A DNA stretch of 64,000 nt from assembly GCA_935421135.1 (NCBI GenBank), contig OW285191.1, forward strand, positions 17,872,700 to 17,936,699, written 5' to 3'. Shown one piece after another: positions 24,720 through 37,400 of this stretch. A program made the translations under genes and the position numbers. Every line of letters starts with the position of its first letter. Within the stretch, counting starts at the first letter, position 1. The notes beneath the pieces were generated by a model, which did no database searches, was not told the DNA's origin, and saw only the letters and a program-made list of their open reading frames with translations. This stretch comes from Bugulina stolonifera. Taxonomy: Eukaryota; Bryozoa; Gymnolaemata; Cheilostomatida; Bugulidae.

Positions 24720-25255
24720 CTTTTAATGCCTTTTTATACCCATGTACAGAGGCCCGACCTCTCAGAATCCATTGATATTCATTTTGTACATGAATTGGAC
24801 CATTATAAGCAACTTTTGTATAACCCGACCTATTTTGGGTCGGCTGTCGGGCTTCCGGCGGCCATTTTGTTGTGCAACTTCCGGACGACCTCACGTCGTC
24901 TTTTCCCGACACTACGTCGGCCGGAAGTCTTTATACTATATAAAGGGCATTGTTTTACTGTTCATTGTCTCAGTCTTCACTTGGCTTTCAATAAAGACAC
25001 ATCTATACTTGATACAGAGACTTTCACTTCCTTTTGTCAGGTCATTCGCTTAGCGAACCGCCTACTACGTCGGATCACTCTCTTTCAACGTATAGTCTGA
25101 AGGTCAGACTTGGGACCAGATGGGTCGTCTCTGGTAGTTATTGGGCTACTGAGACCGCTCGATCTTTCATGTAATGCGAAGTCCTATTACCACTCATAGG
25201 CACTTCATTTCTGGGTCGATAGTCGTCCAAGGACGACCGCACCAAATCACAGAAA
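24720..25255 (+). mobile_element. Possible solo LTR
   Basis: A GC-rich island with the palindrome CCCGACCTATTTTGGGTCGG at about 24824, a TATA-like TACTATATAAAGG at about 24935 and AATAAAG about 50 bases later: the TATA plus early poly(A) order expected of an LTR U3-R-U5. Candidate ends are TGTACAGAGG near 24744 and GACGACCGCA near 25240. No coding remnant, primer site or target duplication could be fixed. Confidence 0.4.
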
Positions 25256-25399
25256 CCATTACAATATTCTACTATAAGCATTATTACTTACTATAATATT
25301 TATAAAATATTGTACATGAGATAAGGTATATCCGGTCTGAGGTTTTCACAGAATTATATTATTAATTGAGCATTTATTGTAGGCCCATCAGCCCCTCAA

Positions 25400-25780
25400 A
25401 ACTTTGAGAAGTAGATTTTGTATAAAAGGCACGCATTTTTCTATAGGTTAGTCAGTTGCCACTTAGAGTTGAATAAAGGTACATCTCTGTTATAGGCCTA
25501 CTTATACTCATCAATGGCTCTTCAGACTATTCCAAGGTTCTCTCAGCCTAGTTCCCCTAGCAGCCTAGTTCCCCTAGCAGCCTAGTTCCCCTAGGGTAGC
25601 TAGGACTAGTATACAGACTCGGACCTAGCAAGAAAGTCGTATCTATGTGTACTCGTATATAACATATTATACATATATTGAATAGCAGTCGGACTAAATA
25701 AACAACAAGATTGAAGACTCTCTCACTGTTGGAATAGTAGTAGGGCGCCCGGAGGGCTTTATTGTTAGTTCAGCGCACTG
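25400..25780 (+). mobile_element. Second LTR-like block upstream of copy B
   Basis: GTATAAAAGGCAC near 25420 followed by GAATAAAGG near 25471 gives the same compact TATA plus poly(A) arrangement. A later AATAAAC near 25698 is followed by TGTTGGAATAGTAGTAGGGC. Boundaries are not resolved, and it could instead be part of a non-autonomous element or a true promoter. Confidence 0.3.
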
Positions 25781-25959
25781 TATAACCTTGGTTTGTGACT
25801 GAAAATTACAATATTATCAGTATATGTACATTACCATGCCTATTGTCATGTATATGCAGTACCAAGCACATTATCCTGTGTATACAGTACCTGAAATAAG
25901 TAGAGGGATCGAAACCTACTCATCTGGGCCTGAAACATTGGCACCTTGGTCAGTCTATC

Positions 25960-26159
25960 TATGGACAGTTGCAGACTATCATTTCACATTGTCAGGGCAG
26001 TTCTTAGTACACATGACTGGATAAGAAGTCATTGCAGCATCGGTGTGTGAAAGAGAGCGAGAAATGGTCCAACAGGCTATTCATTGGCTATTAGTTGGTA
26101 GCAACACTATAGGGTTTATATAGTTGGTCAGAGAGAGGTAGGCGACTCACTAGCTGATC
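25960..26159 (+). promoter_or_regulatory. Upstream region of transporter copy B
   Basis: The duplicated counterpart of the region before copy A. It keeps CACATGACTGGATAAGAAGT, GGTCCAACAGGCTATTCATT, GGTTTATATAGTTGGT and AGGCGACTCACTAG immediately before the ATG at 26160. Retention of the promoter-proximal region supports copy B being expressed. Confidence 0.5.
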
Positions 26160-29100
26160 ATGTTTGCGAAAAATTCTACTGTGGTGCTGATACTTATGTT
26201 AGTGACTAATTTCCTAGCTGATGTCAGCATAAGTATTGTAGCACCATTTCTACCAAAGGAGGTTAGTAGTATTTTAAGATACTATCACTTGATGACTTGA
26301 AGAGGCACTATATCACTAATAATAATAATATTAAATAATGGCAGACTGTATGTATTGTGGTAGTTTATAGTGGTGTGCGAGTTTCCCTAGGCCTCACCAA
26401 CACTCTTCAGTCACCTTCTGTTGTGAATCTAGCTTGAAGCATTTTGGTACAAGGTGCCAGTGCTGCCGTTTTCACCTGCCCCGCCGTGATGTGGCTGCTC
26501 TTGTTACGAAGAGGGCAGCCATGGATCTTATCCTGTGTGCAGATGGTATACACACAGGGGTTCTCCATTATTTTAAGTCCTGATCCGCAGGGACTCAGTG
26601 GTCAGCCTAAACTTGAAAAGCTTGTTACCGCAGGGGAATCGAACCCAGGGTTTCTGGACTAGAGGCAAGAATCTTAACCCCTAGACCATATCGCCTACAT
26701 CAGGTTGTGTTAAATTTCTCACACTGCTATGTCGAAGAAACTTGCGAAGGTCTAATTTGGTAAAAAGTATACTGAAATGGACTTGATGGAAAAATCAGCC
26801 ATTTTCACCAATGTACTTCGATCGATTTTATTAAACCATTGTCTAGTAGCGGCCAGCAATGCAAGCGGCAACATATGTTCTAAAATAAAATATTTTGCTT
26901 TGACAATATTGATGAATACTTTGTGTATTTTGTTAGAGTGAGTTACATGGGCAAAGTGCGTTAACTCTGGGGACTATGCTGGGTTTCCAGCCTCTGGTAG
27001 AGGCATTCTTCTCTGTGATTGGCTGGGGATACCTGGTAAGTTTACTCCGCATACGTGTATGCTAATCTAGCTGGTATATTATAATAGACGCATAATGTAA
27101 GGCTATAGTAATATTTAATGAATGCTAAAAGGAACGACAATCAGTTTTAAAAAATCATGTACATCACCCAAATGTGTATGCATGGCTTGTCTAACAACAA
27201 GTCATTTGGAAACCGACTTTCGCGAAATCACATGCATCAGTATCTAAACTGCAAATTTTTATTTATGAGCCGTTTCCCACCTGCAACTACATGTATTATA
27301 ATAGGTTCTACATTTACACTGTTGTAAAATTTGTTGCAGCATAAGAAGTAAAAATGCAAAGTAGAATGTAAAATATGTACCACAGCACTATGTATTGGTT
27401 CTGCACAAAAGATGAGAAGCAGAAATATTGCTTTATCTATAATTTTACAATGATTTAGAGGCTAATTCAACAGAAATGGCATTTTAGGCTAGTAAATTTG
27501 GACTCAAGAATTCGACATGTGCTGGACTACTTTTGAATGGTGCAGGAACTATACTACTTGGTGTGCTGCCACTTATACCTCATCACCTCCCATTTCTCTA
27601 CTCATTAGTTGGGTTTACTATCCGTGCTATACAGGGCTTGGGTACAGCTACAGCTTACAATGGATCTTTTGCCATCCTAGCTGTTGTGTTTGCAAAGGAC
27701 AACTCCAAAGTTTTGGTAAATCAATCAGATATACGTATAAAGACATTGGGTCATCATTGGTGAGATATGAGTGCAGGATTGTGATTGGAGAGTTGTGAGT
27801 TGAATGAACTGTTACCTGCTGACTATTTTTGGGCTGGTGCATTTATTAGCTCTGCTACAGCGCACCTGGGCCACACCATTACCTCCTTTGGATTACTCCT
27901 TTGAACTGTTCTTTCTTTCTCATTATATACATGTATAGATATAATTATTATCAATAGAATAAACAAACAAACAAAAAAAAACATCAATATGGGATGAACA
28001 ACAATTATTGTCTGTATATAGCTTAGTATAATTTATGTCTGTATATAACCTACTGCAACACTTGTCTGTATATAACCTACTGCAACACCTGTCTGTATAT
28101 AGCCTACTGCAACACTTGTCTGTCTATAACCTACTGCAGCATTTGTCTGTATATAACCTACTGCAACACCTGTCTGTATATAACCTACTGCAACACCTGT
28201 CTGTATATAACCTACTGCAGCATTTGTCTGTATATAACCTACTGCAACACTTGTCTGTATATAACCTACTGCAGCATTTGTCTATAAAAAACCTACTGCA
28301 ACATTTGTCTGTCTATAGCCTAAACTGTTGTTGCAGAGCTTATGTGGTACAGCTGGTGCTGTGGGTGTTGTGTGTGGGCCAGCTATGGGCAGCGGTTTCT
28401 TCAAGGTAGGGTACAGCTTACAACACCATATTTCTTTTAAACAATGTGCAGATGTGTAGCCTATGCAATAATCTGCACTTTGTTTTAACATTATACAGGA
28501 CACACACCAATTGTGTGTAGTTATGGGTTATTCTACAGCCACAGGTACCATTATAATGGTGCATGTATTACTGTATGTAAGATCATGTTCCTATATCACA
28601 CACTGATATAAGATAATATCGACTTATTACCTTGATTCTCTACCCATAAGATATTTATGATCAACACTTATTTACACATTACAGTAGTATCCGACTTATA
28701 CATACGCAGGGTTCCCATGGTTCGAACTCAGTGCAGTTTAAGCATGCAGCCAGCCCACACTGACTGAGCTCGCTAAATGAGTGCAAAAGGACTCATCCCA
28801 TGGCTCTAACTGAGTCCGAACCATGGAAACCCTGTGATTGAATTCGCATACTGCATAAACTTCTGGGCAGTTAGATCTAGTAACTAAATTGTTGTATGCT
28901 ATTATTGACTGTAATGTGTTTTGATCTTGCTACTGTCAACTGATAGCTTTGTTTAGCATGTGCGGGAATTCAATGGTAAAATAAGAGTTCTAGCAGAACA
29001 TGTGGTGGCAGGAAGCCAAGTCATTGACAGATATAATAACCAAGTATACTCCAGTATTATATTAACAAGTGGATTTTGAAAGTACTTGCACTTGCTTTTC

Positions 29101-32100
29101 CAGAAATAGGCGATTGTACTTGTAGGCTACCCAGTGCTAGAAGTGCGCTATTTGAGGTGGGTGCACTCCCAATTGAGGGTGCGTCCCACCGGAGCCAAAA
29201 CAGTTCGGTTTAAGGAATGAGACTATTCTGAAAATACCTGTTTCAGCAAGATTTTGAACAGACAATGTGTATTTTTGGAATAACACGATCCTAACCTGCC
29301 AATAGCCTACACGCATGTATTGGCATTTTTAGCAATTCCAGTCTTAAAGCCTGTAACCATGCCACGGATAAAGGTAAATACAATTTATAAGGTAACCTGA
29401 TATGAACCTTCCAGAGTTGTCACTAAAAATAAAAAGTACAACCTGGAAAAACGTTTTTGGAGCAGTTTTATTTTGGAAAATATACACTGTGACATCACAG
29501 TGATATTCCGCAGTAGATGGCAATTAGAAACCTCCTTTCACATGTCCAATGACAACGCTCGTAGCTGAAGCAAAATTATGCACAGTGATTGGATAACAAA
29601 GCCTATTGTTTATCTTATCGTAAAACAGTAATTATTAATTTTTTTGTTCTACTTATGTACAGGTTTACACTAATTTTTGAAAATGTGAAAGGTTTCTAAT
29701 TGCCATCCTCTGCAGAATGATCCACTTCTGATAGAACACTGGATGTTTTTAAAAAACTGCTCTGAAAACATGTTTGCATGTTGTATTTTTTTATTTTGAG
29801 TGACAAATTTGAAATGTTCATATAAAATTACTTTATAAATTTTATTTAGCTGTATTCGTGGCAGGAATAGTTCTATTCATGCCACAAATACAGCTAAATA
29901 CATAAGTAGAATAAAAAAATTAATAATTACTGTTTTACGATAAGATAAACAATAGGCTTTGTTATCCAATCACTGTGCACAATTTTGCTTCAGCTACGAG
30001 CGTTGTCATTGGACATGTGAAGGAGGTTTCTAATTGCCATCTACTGCGGAATATCACTGTGATGTCACAGTGTATATTTTCCAAAATAAAACTGCTCCAA
30101 AAACGTGTTTGCAGGTTGTATTTTTTTTTTTTAGTGACAAATTTGAAAGGTTCATATCAAATTACTTTATAAGTTGTATTTGCCTTTATCCGTGGCAGGG
30201 GTAGTTTAATGCTAATGAAACTACAATGTAGTAATAAAGTGGTAGGTGTACACTTACTAACTATGTACCAGTATAAAGTGGTAAGTGTACACTTACTAAC
30301 TGTGTACCAGTATAAAGTGGTAAGTGTACACTTACTGACCATGTACCAGTATAAAGTGGTAAGTGTACACTTACTGACTATGTACCAGTATAAAGTGGTA
30401 GGTGCACACCGCATGCTTCTAACACAGCTTGTCTCTGCTGTACCTACCAGTTCCTGCACTGCTACATGTTTGAACTTGTACTTGCTACATTTTAACAGTC
30501 ATTACTAGATTTTGAGATGGAGACAGGGGGACATTATGCTGTTTAGAATTCCCTGACCATATGCACTTTAGACCTTTTACCTACTCTATAACCAAATCAG
30601 CAGGTATGCTGAGTGGTTAATTAGCTACAGCTGATATTATTGACAGGACAAATTTTTGCAGCATTTGTAATTTAAACTTGCAGCTGCCACCACACTGTCT
30701 TGTACTATCTTCTCCCCTAAACACTGTATACCATTATTCATCGTATCAGGGATCGACAGTTTTCATATAAAAATATTAACCAGAATTAAGTCAAGTCACC
30801 GGTCTTGCTATGTTGGTGTTGTGTTGAGAAACACTCTTTTCATATAACCGAATAACATTGATAGCTTTGTTATTAACTCAAGGTTTAAATATTGCACGTT
30901 TTAATTTTCTGAGTTTACTATAATGGTAAGACTAAAAGTAAACGTTTGCACCAGATATAATCTTGTGTTGTAGCTCGGAGGGTTTGGGATGGTGTTTGTA
31001 ACTAATGGTACCATAGCCGTTCTAGTCTCACTACTTATGTTCATTATACTTCCTGAGATAGGTAAAGTATGTTACATGTATATACTGTTTTAACCTGTCA
31101 ATTTAAGTCTATTTCTCTCACACTAAAATTTAACTCTGCTAACTTCATAAATACTTTACGTTTTACCATAAACTAAAACCAGATATAAAAATGGAGAATT
31201 GTTAATAGTAGCTTTGCTGCTAATATACAGATATCTTCTGCATGCTACAGAAAATACTCTTGAATACTATAAATAGTTAATGTTTTATCCTAAACTAAAA
31301 CATTCAGTTTTCAGAGTAGCTTTGCAGACAACTGTATACACATGCAGATAAAAAATGTTGTAATATTTCTTCCAAGTACAATGTAGATGCAACTTTTGGA
31401 GAACCATCTGGGCTCTTCAGACATGTACCTACAGATTGATGGAAGCATTCCTGTGCTTTATGTACTACCCCTTTTGTAGGCATCAAGTATAAATACTGTA
31501 TTTTAGATCAAGTGGAAAAAGACCATGTCTATTCTGTTCCATACAGGAAGGTGCTGTTAGACGTGAGGACATCAGTTTGTCTGGTTATGGTAGTGTTCAT
31601 GTCTGTTAAATGGGTAGTAATGGATCCCATTCTGGAGCCAGAGTTAAGAGAATGTGTAAGCATGGCCGAGTTTTTCAGATTTTATCTGTTATAGGAGAAA
31701 GGACTCCAGTGTTTACTACATGCTATTGCAAATGGCACGATAGTATTCTTCCATCTATTTATTTCAGTTTAACTTTTCTGGAAGCCAAAGTGCTCTGGTA
31801 TTTCTCCTCTTTTCGGGAACTTTCATTCTGACGACACCACTGGCTGGTAGATTCATTGGTAAACCAGTGAGTTACATTACTATAATTACAATACACTATT
31901 GACTACATAGTGTAAAAAAGTAGAGTTTGGCCTACTAGCACGTGGTTTGAAAAATAAATTTTCAAAGAATTTTATAAAGATATTAACTATGTAGTTATAT
32001 GCAAAATGCTGTCTATCTTCTCTTAGCTTATTCAGAATCCAACTAATTACTACAGAACAGCAGGTTATACTGAGTTTTCTTGTGTTGCACTTGTTGATCT

Positions 32101-33631
32101 GAAAAGAACACAAGTCAATACAATAAGCATAAGTTTATTATTTTATATATTATTACAATATGCTTTTCAGTTGTTTTATTTTACATTTATTCCAGTGAAT
32201 TACTTTTACCTCTGTAGTATTGCTGTGACAGCATACTGGTAATGATGATTGGACTAGTGATTGCTCTTCCCGCATTCTTATTGGCTGGTCCTTTACCCAC
32301 TTTCAACATAAACAGGTTGGTGTATAACCAGATGTACACTGTACCAGAGACATCATTTGTGAGAGGACAACTTCACAGTGTAGTCATGCCAGTGTTGCAT
32401 GTATATGGCTCATTCCATGTGCAACAACAGCCAGACTTCTACACAAGTACCCTGATATTACCAATCGTGTAAAAAAGATACGCTGTAAAACTTGAATTGA
32501 TTTTGTTCATACAATTTACATGTAGACGAAACACTTTCTGTCTAGAAAAAAAATTTCTCAAATTGTTGCGCTACAAAGGTTTTAGAAATATTGTTTTGGA
32601 AATACAAAGCTACCAAGTGACAAGTTAGTGTGACCACCTAAGTGTTGATACAGTTTGTTGTTGAGACCACTCCCCCCTCCTATATGATTTTTCACAACAT
32701 TTGCATGTATTATTATACATCAACATGTATATAATGTTGCAGAGATCTTTGGCTCCTAATGATCTCTCTGTCTGTACTAGGGTTAGCCAACTGTTTAATC
32801 TACGTACCAGTACAAGATATTATGTTCTCCATTGAGTAAGTATAGCCTAGTATCAACCGCTGCTATGGATGGTATTCTATTATCTTTGCTTCAAGTCAAA
32901 CCTCCAAGAAGTTTTTTATTTCAATGCAAGTACTACTGCTATTCAAAACCATCTAGTGGTCTTTCCTAACTTCACAGTGCTGTGATCAAAATTGTAAGGA
33001 AGAGGCCATTCTCTCAATTCCTGCTGCAATAATATTGTTGCAGAAGACTGAATTTAGATCCCTCCACAAATAAAACTGATGTAACAATATTTATAGCATC
33101 AATTTGGAGCTGTGCCTACTCTGTAGGGTAAGTTATTTCTTCTTCTTCTAGCAGTTATTTTACTTTAAATACATTTACCACTTAAAAATTGAAAACTATT
33201 TTTTTCTGAGCAATATTTCTGATGAAGTTCTAGTCACACGTGCTTGTAAGCAAATACTGAACAGTTATACAATATACAGAAAGACTGTGATCCTAGTCTG
33301 ATAAATAGCAACAAATCTTGAGCAGCTATCTACCCAGTAGATACAGGTAGATATTAGACACAAATTCTTTTTATGATATACCCAAATGAGCAGTAATGCA
33401 AGCTTTTAGAGAATTTCCACTTGTACATGTAGAGATTTCCTGGGAATGACATCATCTGGAGCTCTCTCAGCTGCAGTAGGCTTTTCTGGGGCTATGACAG
33501 CCTATGCAGGTGCTTGTGGAGGATTGTTGGTAGTTCTTATACTGGTTAAGGTGTATGAGCACTGGAGAGTAAATAGGACCAAGTACCTGCCAGGCTACAG
33601 TAAGCTAGAGGCAGCTACAGGTAACTGTTAG
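26160..33631 (+). CDS. MFS transporter, SLC18B1-like, copy B
   Basis: Tandem paralogue of the transporter at 18118-24410. Eleven coding exons: 26160-26261, 26937-27035, 27488-27715, 28337-28405, 30974-31061, 31507-31655, 31768-31866, 32218-32315, 32743-32835, 33044-33127 and 33433-33631 (435 aa). Every exon except the last has the same length and phase as in copy A, and no stop or frameshift interrupts it, so it looks functional. Comparing my translations, exon 3 differs at 1 of 76 residues and exon 4 at none of 23, but exon 5 differs at 7 of 29. The last exon diverges after GYSKLE: copy B ends AATGNC, copy A continues with an alanine run and about 20 residues more. Substrate unknown; MFS identity firm, SLC18B1 relation inferred from order and helix motifs. 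Confidence 0.85.
26625..26698 (-). mobile_element. tRNA-Glu-like SINE head in intron 1 of copy B
   Basis: On minus, TGGTCTAGGGG fits the A-box consensus and GGTTCGATTCC fits the B box at tRNA spacing. The D-arm segment GGTCTAGGGGTTAAGATTC resembles tRNA-Glu. The acceptor and anticodon stems are imperfect, so it is a tRNA-derived element rather than a working tRNA. Copy A intron 1 lacks it, so it probably inserted after the duplication; a SINE body may extend left to about 26440. Confidence 0.55.
28013..28323 (+). repeat. 27-bp minisatellite, intron 3 copy B
   Basis: About 11 units of the same 27-bp family found in copy A intron 3, in the same position before exon 4, but shorter and with different variants (TATAACC dominates; CAGCATTTG and CAACACCTG forms occur). 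The repeat therefore predates the gene duplication and expanded independently afterwards. Confidence 0.93.
28707..28834. mobile_element. Short MITE-like element with CAGGGTT ends
   Basis: CAGGGTTCCCATGGTTCGAA at the left mirrors TCCGAACCATGGAAACCCTG at the right, about 128 bp end to end. The CAGGGTT terminus is typical of hAT-related non-autonomous elements. No 8-bp target duplication is evident, so the family is tentative. Confidence 0.55.
29361..30196. mobile_element. Large nested foldback element in intron 4 of copy B
   Basis: The left arm (about 29361-29655) and right arm (about 29905-30196) are inverted copies over nearly 300 bases, both ending in GCCACGGATAAAGG or its complement. The loop holds a further diverged copy of the right-arm sequence (about 29685-29875), including TTTCTAATTGCCATC and a CGTGGCAGG end, which itself meets an inverted ATGCCACAAATACAGCT. 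The structure is thus three-armed. No open frame for a transposase. Confidence 0.8.
30232..30404 (+). repeat. 39-bp tandem repeat in intron 4 of copy B
   Basis: About four and a half units of a 39-bp repeat containing AAAGTGGTAAGTGTACACTT. Each unit includes the near-palindrome AAGTGTACACTT. Units differ by single bases (GGTAGG versus GGTAAG, CTAACT versus CTGACC). Confidence 0.9.
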
Positions 33632-34434
33632 ACACTACAACCTTACAACAGAGGATGTGTCCCAGCCATTTCACATTTAATCAATTTGCACCGGTCTGAT
33701 TTTGTTTGCTCAGAGAGCCCAGAAACATCAAGCTGAACAACATGTCACGTTGACTTGTTATATTATTTTTCATTCAACTAAATATGCCTTATTCTACTAT
33801 TATTAAATACTATAGTATTTATAAAATCCTCGATGAACACCTGTACATAAGATTAGGTGAATGTATTAAATATAATAATTACAATTATATATACTGCCAC
33901 TTGCCCATGATGCGAATGTGCAAATTTAAAACATTAAATAATACAGTATTATGATTTGTGCTTTCAATGAATTTGCTAAAAAATTAGCAAAATTTTCTAT
34001 AATTACTTCATTGCACAAATCAACTGCTATTGTATTGCACTATAAGTAAAGTTATCGTGAAATAAAATGTCCTCATCAGATCTTTCAAATACAATAATTA
34101 CCAGTGTTCCTACACATTCTATTTCAGATCTATTCAATTGGTCATTAGATCAATTAGTTTGTGTATTCATAGCCTTAGTCCCAAGGATGGAAAGCAGCTT
34201 TAGAGGAAGACTTATATAACTTATGAGAGCTATAAGTTCCCAGTGGAAGACTTCTTACTTTTGCGAGACTGTACATATGTATCCAGCTGCTATTCTGTGA
34301 TTGGTTGACCAATGCCACACTGCGATTGATATGACCAAAGCCACACTGAATTTAGAATATCAGATCTCTATCTTAGAGAAAAATTTAAGTCAAACAGGAA
34401 GCTGATGTCTTTGGAAATGTGGCAAACTGACCAA
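33632..34434. other. Convergent spacer between transporter copy B and the E-protein gene
   Basis: No gene seen. It should hold both 3' UTRs. AATAAA on plus at 34061-34066 is a possible end for copy B. The rest is AT-rich and featureless to my reading. Confidence 0.5.
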
Positions 34435-37400
34435 TCAGGAGGCTGTAGTCTTGGGAATTGTGACATTTTGTGGTATCATATCTTCCGGAACCAGTCGCTG
34501 TGACATCATTGTTGTGTTATAATAATCTTGATATAGGTTCTGAGAAGGTTGGCTGCTAGATGCTGTGGAAGTATATGGAGGGAAAGGGGTGGATTGAACA
34601 CTTCCCCCTCCCCTGGAAGACATTGGCATATTCTGTTGAGCTGTACCTACAATAGCAAAACAATGCAGTCTATCTGCTACGCTGGAGAACACTACTGGAG
34701 AACACTACTTAGGCCTACATTAACTTTCAACTTTAGGGAGTGATCACTACTCCACAGGTAGGTTTGACATCTCCAGATTTCAGGAAGAAGTTGCCTTCTC
34801 TATTATGCTCATATCCATGACTTAAGCCAGAGCTATCTGCTTGAACCACTAAATAAGAGCATGCATGACAATTGTACTGCTTTACTCAGGTTCACCATGC
34901 TGAGGTAGTCTAAAAGTGTTTCTCTTGTAAAGGAGTGTCACGAGTCAGGGTAAAGTTTAGTAGTCACAGCTACTAATCACCAGTCTGCTGACCACCGGTC
35001 ACTGTTAATTACTGCAGTCAATGACTTCCAACACTGGCCACTCAAAGATAATATACTGAGCACTGGTGCTTCTTTAGTAATTTGGAGTTCGCTTCCCTTT
35101 AACTCAAGGTAAACAAGTTCATAGACGTGGAAAAATCTGTGACATAGTGGACAGCCTGGGAGACAACTGTTGCTGGCAGACCATTGCTAAACAAAGATGA
35201 TTAGATACAAGAGTGATGTTATACCTGATAAGGGATTGGTGGAGAGGCTAGCATTACTGAGAGAGCTTGGTATCTCCCCTTTCTCCTCTTCTCTTCTTTT
35301 TAAACATGCTTGTTTTGGGTTTAAATTCCGTTCTACAAGCAGCAATTTGTAGTAGGTGTATGGCAGACGAATACTAAGTGTTTAGCAAGTACTAGCAGGT
35401 ATTTCACAAATTCCTCTGCAATAGGAGCATTTGGTTTCAGTCATCTACTGTACATTGTTACACACTCTGATTACACTGATATCTCACCTCTGACGGCAGC
35501 TTCCAATGAAGTAATGATATTAACAGCTTGTTGTAGCACCGTTAGCTTCGTTTGAGGCTTGTCGTTCTGCATGTGCATCTGGCACATTCTACCCAGTTCT
35601 TTGAAAGCTTCATTGATATCCCTTACTCTTATCCTCTCCCGAGCATTGTTTGCCATTCTTCGCTGCCTCTCTCTTTCCTGTTTCATTTCTGGTGTCTCAT
35701 CTGGATCAATGACCTCTTCACTTCTACAAGCAAGATTTGCATCCGAGTTGCTTAGAAATATCAAATACCTGTAATCGTGTCTCTATTTTATGACTGATTG
35801 AGAAATGAGAATAACTAGCACCACTTCGACACCGCCATTTCTGCTGTTGAAGAAAATGCTAGTCTAGTCGGCTAGGGGGAATTTCAATTTATAAGTAGCT
35901 ATAGGACCCAACATGCAAGATCAATGGTGTCATATTTCAAACATAAAAAAATACAATCACTAATTCCAAGAACGAATACCTGATGACTTTCTGCTGCACA
36001 TATGTACTAAAGAGTAGGAATGGTATAAGCATACACAGGCCAATTAGAAGACATGAACTTACATTATTAAAATAATGTGTCACACTTGGGAGTTGGCTCC
36101 TCTTGCTAAACTAAGCCTTATCAATGAGATGACTCCCTATTTGTTGTACTGTACTATCTGTTTTACAGAATCAAACGATCAGTACTACGGGCCAATCACT
36201 CTAAAATTGACCTATGCTAGTCAACAGCTAATTTCTCCACATTTCACACAATCAGACCTATACAAGGTCAAGGCCACCTTAAGCAGTTAAACCTACCCAT
36301 CCAGTGAATCTTCCCCATCATATCTCGTCCTCTTTGCTATTGGTCCAGGTAACCCTTTGACCGATGATTGGCTATCACTCTCGCTTGGTGAAGGTAAAGA
36401 AGCATCTTTAGCTTTACTAACCCGACTTTTTGAGTTGCCTGTAAAATATGTGAGTATTTAGGGATTGAGAAATGATTGCTAAACCATGTGACATATAAAT
36501 TCATCACTCAAATATGCAGTTGAAGTAAATTAAAACCATCTGAATATATTACTTCATAACCACTAAGTTGTGAATATAACTTAAAAGAATAATTTTGTGT
36601 GGCATGACATATTCTTTACATCACCAATAAATTAAAGAAAAATCCGGAATTAGCCATTTCTATTTGATGTTTAATTTGCTGTAGGAACTGTTAATTGGTG
36701 GAATCTGGAATAAAAGTAAAGTGTAGCGTAGACCTAATTCTCTATAGAACAGGAAGTAAATAGAGGGGGAACTGTAAAACTCTCCTTTATAATTTGATAT
36801 TGCACTCTAAAAACCTGACTACTCCGCAATGTAAAGAGCATAAAGAGTTATGATGTAAGGTCAGCCAGTACTCAGTCATTGATGAATATATTGAATATAC
36901 AGCTAATAGAATTCATGTGCTATCAATGAACTTATATATCCTTTCCAGCTAATTTCTATAAAGTTATGTTATAGCATTTGGATATACTCCAACATAGATA
37001 TAATTAAACTAACAGTATTGGTGATGCATTGAATGAAAATCGAAAATGCTGTTGAACTTTGAATTTAAAATCTATTTTTTTATTTGCAAAAAAATGCAGG
37101 ATATTGTGACTAAATCTGATGTATTCTACCACAGTTCAGAATTGCCACCCACGGTAGCTAGAGTTTTAATAAAGACATGCACTTGGCAACCTTAACTAAA
37201 CTGATAACAAATAGAGTAAATTAGCAAAAAGGTTATTTTCAATATTGATTCATATGACTGCAAAAGGAGTAGGAGTAAATGTTATATTAACATCATAATA
37301 GAGAGTCAGCAACTTACCTGGTGTGATGGAATCAGTATAATGAGCTGTGGGCTGTAACAAAAATACACATTCACTGTTATCAATACTTTGGAAACAATTT

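Larger units (their letters stand above)
24411..26159. other. Spacer between transporter copies, retroelement-like debris
   Basis: No gene is supported. The middle is GC-richer than the surroundings and holds at least two blocks with Pol II core-promoter and polyadenylation motifs (listed separately), a 17-bp triplet repeat at 25543-25595 (core CAGCCTAGTTCCCCTAG) and, at the right end, the duplicated transporter upstream region. Confidence 0.5.

Noticed and set aside
24726..25100. 124-codon and 103-codon plus-strand frames
   Set aside because: They lie across the LTR-like GC-rich block and overlap in different frames; no recognisable retroelement motif.
26625..26698. Functional tRNA-Glu gene
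   Set aside because: Promoter boxes fit, but acceptor and anticodon stems have mismatches and the aligned anticodon would be CTA; better read as a SINE head.
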